Shown piece by piece: positions 7,798 to 14,405 of a stretch of DNA of 34,211 nt. Every line of letters begins with the position of its first letter. Position 1 is the first letter of the stretch. The position numbers and the translations under genes are program-made. The DNA is from a virus. Below the pieces are notes generated by a model, which was not told the origin of the DNA, made no database searches, and saw only the letters and a list, made by a program, of their open reading frames with translations. The stretch covers positions 1-34,211 of the IMG/VR virus record IMGVR_UViG_3300042880_001002. One strand, given 5' to 3'.

Positions 7798-9032
7798 ACC
7801 TGCTTCAAAAGGCCGTCAGCTATCTGGCGCGCTCCATCGGCCTTACCGACCCGCGTCTTTACCGGGCGCTGGGCAGTGTCCCCACTTCCAGCGGCGAGAC
7901 GGTCAATACCGCCTCGGTGCTGGGGCTGGCGGCGGCCTGGGCCTGCGTCAATCTGCTGGCCGGCACGATCGCGTCCCTGCCGCTGATGGTCTACCGCACC
8001 CGGAACGGCGCTCGCACGGTCGCGAGCGATCATCCGCTCTACCGTATCCTCCACGACAGCCCCAATGCCGACCAGACGGCGCTGGATTTCTGGGAGTTCG
8101 TCTGCGCCTCGCTGGAGCTGCACGGCAATGCCTATGCCGAGGTGGTCCGAGCCCGTAATGGCCGGATCATTGCGCTGGGCGTGCCGATCACGCCCGAACT
8201 GGTCACGGTCCGCCGCCTCGATACCGGGGCTCTGGAATATGAGTGGGTCGATCAGGGCCGGCGCATCATCGCTGGTCAGGACCGGGTGCTGCACATTCGC
8301 GGCTTTGGCGGAAATCCGCTGGGCGGGCTCTCCACATTGAGCGCCGGCCGCCAGAGTTTTGGTCTGGCCCAGGCTATCGAACGCGCCTCGGGCGACACAT
8401 TCCGCAACGGGGTCCGCCCATCAGGACTCCTCAAGACCGCCGACACCCTGACCATCGACCAGAGGAAACAGGCCGAGGAGCTGCTGCAGGAGAAGTTCTC
8501 AGGCGCGATCAACGCCGGGCGGCCCATGCTGCTCGACCGGGGCATGGACTGGGTCCAGCTCTCGATCAGCCCCGAAGACGCCCAGATGCTGCAAAGCCGG
8601 GCCTTTTCGGTGGAGGAAGTCTGCCGGTTCTTCGGCGTGCCGCCCTTCATGGTCGGCCATACCGAAAAGACCACCAGCTGGGGCACCGGGCTCGAACAAC
8701 AGACCCTGGGGTTCCAGAAATTCACCCTGCGCCGACGGCTTAAACGCATCGAACAGGCGCTGGAAAAGCAGCTCCTTTCGGTAGCCGACCGGCTGGCCGG
8801 CATCACCATCGAGTTCAATCTCGAAGGCCTGCTGCGCGCCGACAGCGCCGCCCGGGCCAGCTTCTACCAGCTGATGCTGACCAACGGCGTCATGACCATC
8901 AACGAAGTGCGCAGCCTCGAGAACCTGCCACCCGTCGAGGGCGGTGATGAGCCCCGCATGCAGATGCAGAACGTGCCGATCACCCAGGCCGGTCAGCAAC
9001 AGATCCAAACCACCCCAGGAGGTCCCCAATGA
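7794..9032 (+). CDS. Phage portal protein, HK97 family
   Basis: A 412-aa portal protein that forms the dodecameric DNA channel at one capsid vertex. Recognisable blocks are TASVLGLAAAWACVNLLAG and LPLMVYRTRNGAR (about 38-70), HPLYRILHDSPN, the WEFVCASLELHGNAYAEVVR block, IEFNLEGLLRADSAARASFY and the terminal TINEVRSLENLPPVEGGDE. Length is normal for the family. The start is GTG, overlapping the terminase stop (GTGA); the stop overlaps the protease ATG as ATGA. The Q-rich C-terminus is typical. Confidence 0.95.
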   Translation: MNLLQKAVSYLARSIGLTDPRLYRALGSVPTSSGETVNTASVLGLAAAWACVNLLAGTIASLPLMVYRTRNGARTVASDHPLYRILHDSPNADQTALDFWEFVCASLELHGNAYAEVVRARNGRIIALGVPITPELVTVRRLDTGALEYEWVDQGRRIIAGQDRVLHIRGFGGNPLGGLSTLSAGRQSFGLAQAIERASGDTFRNGVRPSGLLKTADTLTIDQRKQAEELLQEKFSGAINAGRPMLLDRGMDWVQLSISPEDAQMLQSRAFSVEEVCRFFGVPPFMVGHTEKTTSWGTGLEQQTLGFQKFTLRRRLKRIEQALEKQLLSVADRLAGITIEFNLEGLLRADSAARASFYQLMLTNGVMTINEVRSLENLPPVEGGDEPRMQMQNVPITQAGQQQIQTTPGGPQ

Positions 9033-9655
9033 GCGAGCTGGACTTCGTGCTGGACGCCAAGGCCCTGGCCGATGATGGCGAGATCGAAGGTCTGGCCGCC
9101 GGCTACGGCAATCTCGACTTCGGCGGCGACGTGATCCTGCCAGGCGCCATCGCCGCATCGATTGCCGGCCGCAAGTCGGTGCCGATGCTGATGTATCACG
9201 ACCAGAAACGTCCCGCCGGCGTCTGGACCGGGTTCGAGGAGACCAGCGATGGCCTGCTCGTGAAGGGCCGGTTCTCCATGTCGACCCGCACTGGCCGCGA
9301 GGCCCATGGCCTGGTCAAGGACGGCGCAATCGGCGGCCTTTCGATCGGCTACCGCGCCATTCGCGAGCGGCTGGTGGGCAAGGCCCGCCACCTGATCGAG
9401 GTCGCCCTGCACGAGGTCAGCCTCGTCACCATTCCAATGAATGAGAAGGCGCTGATCACCTCGGTCAAATCCATCATCGAGGCCGGCCAGCTGCCGAGCC
9501 TTTCCCAGTTTGAGGACTTCCTGCGCGAGGCAGGGTTCTCGAAGTCTCAGGCCGCCGCGATCGCCGGCAAAGGCCTGAGCTCTCTGCTCAAGGCTACGCC
9601 CAGCAGTCCCTCCAACGACTTCCTTTCGGCGCTCGCCAGATCCGTCCGCGCCTGA
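9029..9655 (+). CDS. Prohead maturation protease, HK97 (S78) family
   Basis: A 208-aa serine protease that removes the capsid delta domain during prohead maturation. The catalytic His is H57 in VPMLMYHDQK and the catalytic Ser is S105 in GAIGGLSIGYRA; a supporting acidic residue is likely in the EVALHEVSLVTIPMN strand. These are the standard family signatures. Placement between portal and capsid is the usual order. The C-terminal segment after about residue 150 is helical and less conserved. Confidence 0.95.
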   Translation: MSELDFVLDAKALADDGEIEGLAAGYGNLDFGGDVILPGAIAASIAGRKSVPMLMYHDQKRPAGVWTGFEETSDGLLVKGRFSMSTRTGREAHGLVKDGAIGGLSIGYRAIRERLVGKARHLIEVALHEVSLVTIPMNEKALITSVKSIIEAGQLPSLSQFEDFLREAGFSKSQAAAIAGKGLSSLLKATPSSPSNDFLSALARSVRA

Positions 9656-9677
9656 CCCCCAACATCCGGAGACATCC

Positions 9678-10907
9678 ATGACAGATACCAAAACCGCCGA
9701 GCAGCTTGCCGGCGAAGTGAAGGCTGCGTTCGACGCCAAGCACGACCAGGTCAAAGCCCTCGCTGAAGAAGCGCTGGGCAAGGCCCAGAAGGGCGAGGAC
9801 CTCTCGGCCGCCACCAAGCAACTGGCCGATGAGGCCCTTGTCGGCATGAACGAGGCCAAGGCCCGGCTCGACGAGCTGGAGCAGAAGATCGCCCGCAAGG
9901 GCGCCGATGATGAGACCCGCCCCCGCTCGATCGGCGAGCAGGTTCTGGCCGCCGACGAGATGAAGGCCTTCCTGGCGTCCCGGGCTTCACGCGGCCGGGC
10001 CAGTGTCGAGGTCAAGGCGATCATCACCTCCCTGACCACGGACGCGATGGGCTCTGCCGGCGATCTGATCGTGCCGGACCGTCTGCCCGGCATTCTGGCC
10101 CCCGGCCAGCGCCGCCTGACGGTGCGCGACCTGCTCACCCCGGGCCGGACCTCCAGCACCTCGGTGCAGTATGTGAAGGAGACCGGGTTCACCAACGCCG
10201 CAGCTACCGTTTCAGAAACGACCGGCGCGCTGAAGCCTCAGTCGGACATCAAGTTCGACATCGCCACCTCCAGCGTCACCACCATCGCCCACTGGGTCCT
10301 GGCCACCCGCCAGATTCTCGATGATGCGCCGATGCTGCAGTCCTATATCGACGGACGTCTGCGTTACGGCCTGGCCCTGGTCGAGGAAAACCAGCTGCTC
10401 AACGGCGGCGGCACCGGCACGGACCTCAACGGCATCTACACCCAGGCCTCGGCCTTCACCGCGCCTATCACCATCCCAGCGCCCGTGACCCGCATCGATG
10501 TCCTGCGCCTGGCCGTCCTCAAATCGGCTCTGGCGGAACTTCCGACCACGGGCGCGGTCCTGCACCCGGCCGACTGGGCGAGCATCGAGCTCCTGAAGGA
10601 GACGACCGGCGCCTATCTGATCGGCAATCCGCAGGGCGCGCTTGCGCCCACCCTGTGGAGCCTGCCGATCGTCGCCACCCAGGCGATCTCCCAGGGCAAC
10701 TTCCTGACCGGCGCTTTCCGGCTCGGGGCCCAGATCTTTGATCGCTGGGATGCCCGCGTCGAGGTCTCCACCGAGGACGACCAGAACTTCCGCAAGAACC
10801 TCGTGACGATCCTGGCCGAAGAGCGTCTGGCGCTCGCGGTGTATCGCCCCGAGGCCTTCGTGAAGGGCGCCTTCGCTGCTGCCGCCACCGCGGCGACCGC
10901 TCCGTAA
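9678..10907 (+). CDS. Major capsid protein, HK97 fold
   Basis: A 409-aa capsid precursor. Residues 1-100 are a charged, helical scaffolding (delta) domain with KAAFDAKHDQVKALAEEALG and KARLDELEQKIARKGA; the mature body follows (SAGDLIVPDRLPGILAPGQR, TSVQYVKETGFTNAA) and ends with AVYRPEAFVKG, a near-universal phrase of this family. The upstream protease would cleave near residue 100-115, where basic and small residues lie (SRGRASVEVKAI). A GGAG ribosome-binding site lies 7 nt before ATG 9678. It begins a small new transcriptional gap (22 nt), in keeping with high independent translation. Confidence 0.95.
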   Translation: MTDTKTAEQLAGEVKAAFDAKHDQVKALAEEALGKAQKGEDLSAATKQLADEALVGMNEAKARLDELEQKIARKGADDETRPRSIGEQVLAADEMKAFLASRASRGRASVEVKAIITSLTTDAMGSAGDLIVPDRLPGILAPGQRRLTVRDLLTPGRTSSTSVQYVKETGFTNAAATVSETTGALKPQSDIKFDIATSSVTTIAHWVLATRQILDDAPMLQSYIDGRLRYGLALVEENQLLNGGGTGTDLNGIYTQASAFTAPITIPAPVTRIDVLRLAVLKSALAELPTTGAVLHPADWASIELLKETTGAYLIGNPQGALAPTLWSLPIVATQAISQGNFLTGAFRLGAQIFDRWDARVEVSTEDDQNFRKNLVTILAEERLALAVYRPEAFVKGAFAAAATAATAP

Positions 10908-10925
10908 TCCTGCAAGGAGAGCACC

Positions 10926-11120
10926 ATGCTGATGAAGGCGATTGGTACGCTTCATGTGAGCGCGGTCGGGCCGGACAATATCCAGCCCGGCCAGACCTTC
11001 GAGATCAACGACGGCGACGGTGCCATCCTGCACGAACGCGGCCTGGCCGTGCCCGTGGAGGGTGGGTCTGCTGAAGGTGATCCCGAGCCCGCGCCGACCC
11101 CCAAGGCTCGCGCCAAATGA
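10926..11120 (+). CDS. Small capsid-adjacent protein (possible head accessory)
   Basis: A 64-aa protein just after the capsid gene. Its first 45 residues (TLHVSAVGPDNIQPGQTFEI) look beta-rich, and its tail is acidic and proline-rich (EGDPEPAPTPKARAK). An AAGGAG site precedes the start. The second ATG (codon 3) is an alternative. Small beta-rich proteins at this position often decorate or stabilise the head, but I cannot assign that here. It overlaps the connector gene by 4 nt (ATGA). Confidence 0.72.
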   Translation: MLMKAIGTLHVSAVGPDNIQPGQTFEINDGDGAILHERGLAVPVEGGSAEGDPEPAPTPKARAK

Positions 11121-11653
11121 TCACCACGCTCACCGCTCCGGCCTGCCGCGCGGTGAGCCTGGAGGAAGCCCGCCAGCAGCTGCGCCTCGACGGCGACGAC
11201 GAGGATCTGCTGCTGACCGCCAAGCTCGATGCGGCCCAGGCCGAACTGGAGCTGATGACCGGCCTTCGCCTCTGCCCCCAGACCTTGAGCCTTGAGCTTG
11301 AGGCCTGGGAGGACGAGGTCGTGGTCCCGGTCAGGCCATGTGTGGTCACCCAGATCCAGTATGTGGGTCTGTCGGGTGCGGTCGTGACCATGGCGGCCGG
11401 CGACTATGTCGTGCGCCGCCGGCACGGTTTGACCCGTATCCGCCCGACGACGGGCAAGGTCTGGCCGGTGCTTGCCGACGACGGGCTGATCACCATCACG
11501 CTTACGGCGGGTTTCGCCGAGACCGACCCGGACTTCCTGATCGCCCGGGCCGCCATCCTCGTGAAAGCCACCTCCGAGTTCCAGAACCGGGAGGGCGGCG
11601 CATGTCTGGCGTTCGACACCCTGGCAAGCCAGCTGGCCGCCCGATGGATCTAG
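11117..11653 (+). CDS. Head-tail connector protein, gp6-like
   Basis: A 178-aa adaptor of the gp6/phiE125 gp8 type that sits under the portal. The helical opening (RAVSLEEARQQLRLDGDDED and LLLTAKLDAAQAELELMTG) is the family signature, followed by a beta-rich half and a final helix (LIARAAILVKATSEFQNREG). Position between capsid and head closure genes is standard. Its last codons overlap the next gene by 10 nt. Confidence 0.85.
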   Translation: MITTLTAPACRAVSLEEARQQLRLDGDDEDLLLTAKLDAAQAELELMTGLRLCPQTLSLELEAWEDEVVVPVRPCVVTQIQYVGLSGAVVTMAAGDYVVRRRHGLTRIRPTTGKVWPVLADDGLITITLTAGFAETDPDFLIARAAILVKATSEFQNREGGACLAFDTLASQLAARWI

Positions 11654-11991
11654 CCTCAAAGCTCGACACCCGGGTCCGGATCGAGCGCAAGACCGTCACC
11701 CTCGATCCGGCCTACGGCACCCAAGAAGCCTCCTGGTCAGTGTTCGCCAATGTCTGGGGCGAGGTGCGCGATGTGCTGCCAAGCCGTGCCGAACGGCTGG
11801 CCGAGACGATCACCATCGCCAACCGGCCGGCCCGGGTTCGGGTCCGCTACCTGCCGGGGCTGGCCGCCGATATGCGGCTGATCATCGGTGGTCGGATCAT
11901 GCAGATCATCTCGGGGCCGGCGATGCTCGGCCGACGCGAGGCGATGGAACTGATCGTGGAAGACCACTCCACCGAAGGAGACGCGCCATGA
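11644..11991 (+). CDS. Head closure / head-tail adaptor protein
   Basis: A 115-aa beta-barrel protein of the SPP1 gp16/HK97-type head closure family. The opening (SKLDTRVRIERKTVTLDPAY then GTQEASWSVFANVWGEV) and the RIMQIISGPAMLGRREAMEL strand-turn region are characteristic. A longer open frame extends upstream to 11338 but would lie inside the connector gene; ATG 11644, overlapping its stop, gives the family N-terminus. It overlaps the next gene by ATGA. Confidence 0.88.
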   Translation: MDLASKLDTRVRIERKTVTLDPAYGTQEASWSVFANVWGEVRDVLPSRAERLAETITIANRPARVRVRYLPGLAADMRLIIGGRIMQIISGPAMLGRREAMELIVEDHSTEGDAP

Positions 11992-12554
11992 CCATCAAAC
12001 TGTCAGGCGGTCCTGAGCTGCTCGCCCTGCTGGACCAGCTGCCCAAGAACCTTGAGCGCAACATCATCCGCGGCGGCCTTCGCGCCGGGGCCAAGGTCAT
12101 TCAGCAGCAGGCCCGGGCCAATGTGCCGGTGGAAACCGGCCAGCTTCGCCGGGCCATCGGCATTGGCACGCGGACCGAGGGCGCGCGCCTGAGTTCCTAC
12201 GTCAAACTGCGCGGTCCGGGCTCCTATATCGGCCCCTTCATCGAGTACGGCGTCTCGCCCCACCTGATCAAAGTGGCCGAGGAGGCCCGCCCGATCAGCA
12301 ACACCCGGCGCGGTCCGCGGCGATTGAGCATGGGCACGATCAACAAGATGGTGGCGCGCGGCAGCCTGGTGATCGGCGGCAATTTCGTCGGGCCCATGGT
12401 CCATCACCCGGGCCATGCCCCCAAACCCTTCCTGCGCCCGGCGCTGGATCAGAAGGCGCAAGAAGCGGTCGCGGCCATGGGCGCCTATATCGCCCAGCGC
12501 TTCCAGATCGGCGACCTGCGCGCGCCAACGCTCGGCGTGGACACCGAGGAATGA
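11988..12554 (+). CDS. HK97 gp10-like tail-completion protein
   Basis: A 188-aa protein with the HK97-gp10 family core: LDQLPKNLERNIIRGGLRAG, KVIQQQARANVPVETGQLRR, then a YVKLRGPGSYIGPFIEYG strand and HHPGHAPKPFLRPALDQKAQ. It belongs to the head-tail joining set and is followed, as usual, by the tail terminator. An insert at about 100-130 with NTRRGPRRLSMGTINKMVAR is longer than in compact relatives. Confidence 0.88.
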   Translation: MTIKLSGGPELLALLDQLPKNLERNIIRGGLRAGAKVIQQQARANVPVETGQLRRAIGIGTRTEGARLSSYVKLRGPGSYIGPFIEYGVSPHLIKVAEEARPISNTRRGPRRLSMGTINKMVARGSLVIGGNFVGPMVHHPGHAPKPFLRPALDQKAQEAVAAMGAYIAQRFQIGDLRAPTLGVDTEE

Positions 12555-12955
12555 ACGGGGTCGTGGCGGTCCGCTCCCTGCTGACCGGGAACGCCGCGCT
12601 CACCGCCCTTCTGCCCGAGAGCCGCATCACCGCCGGCGTCCTGCCGCAAGGCTCGAACCTTCCCGCCATCGCCCTGATGAGCATCAGCGGCATCGACCGC
12701 AACATCCTCAAACCCGGTAGCCGCCGGCAGGTGACCGAACGGGTCCAGGTCAGCGTTCTGGCGGCCACCTATCCGGCCGCCAAGGCGCTGATGAGGGCAG
12801 CTCGCGCCGCCACAGCCGATCAGATGCCCACGGTCACGGGCATCGAAAACGTGGTCGTCCACACCGACGCTGCCGGCCCTGACTTCACCGATCCTGAGAC
12901 CGGCATCTTCATCCAGACCCAGGACCTGCGCGTCTCGTTCCTCGAGACCGCCTGA
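12551..12955 (+). CDS. Tail terminator, DUF3168/gp11-like
   Basis: A 134-aa protein that would cap the growing tail tube. It shows VRSLLTGNAALTALLPESRI near the start, GSNLPAIALMSISG, then the TERVQVSVLAATYPAAKALM block typical of DUF3168 proteins, and ends in a beta strand IQTQDLRVSFLE. It overlaps the gp10-like gene by 4 nt and is 29 nt from the tail tube gene. Confidence 0.82.
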   Translation: MNGVVAVRSLLTGNAALTALLPESRITAGVLPQGSNLPAIALMSISGIDRNILKPGSRRQVTERVQVSVLAATYPAAKALMRAARAATADQMPTVTGIENVVVHTDAAGPDFTDPETGIFIQTQDLRVSFLETA

Positions 12956-12984
12956 ACAACCCCCGACCCTAGAAGGATACTCCC

Positions 12985-13446
12985 ATGACGGTTCGCACCT
13001 CCGCGGGCACGACGCTGAAAGTGTCGGCTGCCACGCCCGCTACCTTTGACTCCACCGGCTACAACGCCCTGACCATGACGCTCATTGGCGAGGTCACTGA
13101 TCTGGGCGAGTTTGGCCGGGAATATGCCCTAGTGACCTTCAACCCCGTCGGTAGCCGCGGCGTGGTCAAGAAGAAGGGCAGCTTCAACCAGGGGACCATG
13201 ACCATCGGTCTGGGCCTCGATACCGACGATGCCGGCCAGATCCTGCTCAAGGCCGCATCGCTGGCGGACGCTGACTACAGCTTCCTCGTCACCACCCAGA
13301 ACGGCGACAAGTACTATTTCCAGGCCCAGGTGATGAGCTTCAAGGTCAACATCGGCTCGGTCGATCAGATCACGACTGCCAGCGTCACCCTGGAACTGAC
13401 CACCAACTCCGCCGGTGTCGGCGTGGTCGAGGTCCTCGCCCCCTGA
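12985..13446 (+). CDS. Major tail tube protein
   Basis: A 153-aa beta-rich protein expected to build the siphophage tail tube. It matches the tube family in length and pattern: an N-terminal STGYNALTMTLIGEVTDLGE strand pair, a FNQGTMTIGLGLDTDDAGQ core and a closing VDQITTASVTLELTTNSAG. It has its own AGAAGGA ribosome-binding site and a strong hairpin downstream, consistent with high expression. Confidence 0.85.
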   Translation: MTVRTSAGTTLKVSAATPATFDSTGYNALTMTLIGEVTDLGEFGREYALVTFNPVGSRGVVKKKGSFNQGTMTIGLGLDTDDAGQILLKAASLADADYSFLVTTQNGDKYYFQAQVMSFKVNIGSVDQITTASVTLELTTNSAGVGVVEVLAP

Positions 13447-13454
13447 TGAGCGCT

Positions 13455-13479
13455 GATCACCGCAGGATTTGCGGTGATC
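13455..13479 (+). terminator. Strong hairpin after tail tube gene (partial terminator or RNA-processing site)
   Basis: Perfect 10-bp stem GATCACCGCA (13455-13464) with TGCGGTGATC (13470-13479) and loop GGATT. No clean T-run follows (GGCTGCGTCTTTCT), so full termination is unlikely; it may stabilise the upstream tail tube mRNA or reduce expression of the chaperone and tape measure. Confidence 0.5.
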
Positions 13480-13522
13480 GGCTGCGTCTTTCTCCGCATC
13501 CCTCCCATTCGAAGGACACCAG

Positions 13523-13939
13523 ATGTTCGACATCACCAAACTCTCCGCCAATGAGACCTCCACGGTCGAACTGGTCGGCGGCGACGACGAGCCCCTCTAT
13601 GACGACAAGGGCGCTCGCCTCTCGATCACCGTCTATGGCCCCGGCACCAAGGTCTATCAGCGCGCCCAGGCCCGTCAGCAGAACCTGATCATGGACAAGC
13701 TGAAGAAGCGCGGGCGCATGGACCAGTCGGCCGAGGAAAAGGCTCTGGAACAGGCCGAGTTCCTTGCCGCCTGCACGGTCAGCTTCAACGGCTTTTCCTA
13801 TCCGCCTGCCAAGGGGATGGAGGGCGCGGCCTATTTCCGAAAGGCCTATGAGGACCCGACGATCGGCTTCATCGCTGCCCAGGTCGGGGCCCATATCGGC
13901 GACTGGGCAAATTTTACGAAGAGCTCGGCCGCGAGCTGA
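13523..13939 (+). CDS. Tail assembly chaperone, short (G-like) form
   Basis: A 138-aa chaperone encoded between tail tube and tape measure, the invariant place for gpG/gpGT proteins. Sequence features are MFDITKLSANETSTVELVGG at the start, a basic-acidic helix DKLKKRGRMDQSAEEKALEQ, and a FLAACTVSFNGFSYPPAKGM region common in such chaperones. An AAGGA site precedes the ATG. Its last eight codons lie after a slippery heptamer, and ribosomes slipping there bypass the TGA at 13937 and make the long form. Confidence 0.85.
   Translation: MFDITKLSANETSTVELVGGDDEPLYDDKGARLSITVYGPGTKVYQRAQARQQNLIMDKLKKRGRMDQSAEEKALEQAEFLAACTVSFNGFSYPPAKGMEGAAYFRKAYEDPTIGFIAAQVGAHIGDWANFTKSSAAS
13909..13937 (+). promoter_or_regulatory. 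Programmed -1 ribosomal frameshift signal
   Basis: In the chaperone frame the codons GCA AAT TTT contain the heptamer A AAT TTT (13909-13915), which has the canonical X XXY YYZ form and allows re-pairing as AAA TTT. Six nt later a perfect 6-bp stem AGCTCG (13922-13927) / CGAGCT (13932-13937) with loop GCCG follows. The zero-frame stop is at 13937-13939. Frame, heptamer, spacer and stem all agree. Confidence 0.85.
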
Positions 13940-14391
13940 TCCTCTACGTCCGCCAGCTCGCCTGGCTGGGCGCAGCGCCGACCACCAAGGCGCATAAGCA
14001 CCTCAAATCAGAACCGGAGCCTGCGCCCAGGACCCGTCTTCAGCGGCTTGCCGCCGACGGGCTGGAGCCGGACATGCCGCCCATCTCCTGCCCATGGGTG
14101 GTCGACTATCTGATGGAGTTCGGGCCAACCGAGGCGGGCGCCATGGGGCCGGTTCCGGTTTCCTGGCGCGAGATCGACCACTGGCAACAATGCCTCGGCA
14201 TCGCGCTCGACCCTTGGGTCACCCGTCTCCTGCGGCGTTTGTCGCTGGAGTTTGTCGCTGAGAGCCACAGAGCCCGGGAGGCGGATTGTCCCGCGCCCTG
14301 GAACAGTCCGTCCACGGACTTTGATCGTGAAGCCCTGTCCCGAAAGGTCACCCAGACCTTCCGGGCCATAGCCATGTCCACATCGAACTGA
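13915..14391 (+). CDS. -1 frameshift extension of tail chaperone (T part of GT form)
   Basis: This open frame has no usable start near its beginning: the first ATG is at 14074, more than 150 nt in. Joined to the upstream gene by a -1 slip, codons 1-131 (13523-13915) continue with TAC at 13915 to the stop at 14389, giving a 289-aa GT product. The extension begins YEELGRELILYVRQLAWLGA and contains PPISCPWVVDYLMEFGP and DPWVTRLLRRLSLEFVAE. In lambda-like tails the GT form recruits tape measure and tube protein. It ends 14 nt before the tape measure ATG. Confidence 0.8.
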   Translation, partial: YEELGRELILYVRQLAWLGAAPTTKAHKHLKSEPEPAPRTRLQRLAADGLEPDMPPISCPWVVDYLMEFGPTEAGAMGPVPVSWREIDHWQQCLGIALDPWVTRLLRRLSLEFVAESHRAREADCPAPWNSPSTDFDREALSRKVTQTFRAIAMSTSN

Positions 14392-14405
14392 AGGGAGCCC
14401 AGACC

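Noticed and set aside
8993-10195. Antisense frame of 400 codons across protease and capsid genes
   Set aside because: Runs opposite two confidently identified head genes and has no domain or ribosome-binding site.
11338-11643. N-terminal extension of the head closure gene
   Set aside because: It lies entirely within the connector gene in another frame and does not match the family N-terminus.
14074-14391. A stand-alone gene starting at the first ATG of the second chaperone frame
   Set aside because: It would discard about 53 codons of open frame upstream, and a well-formed -1 frameshift signal explains the full frame better.
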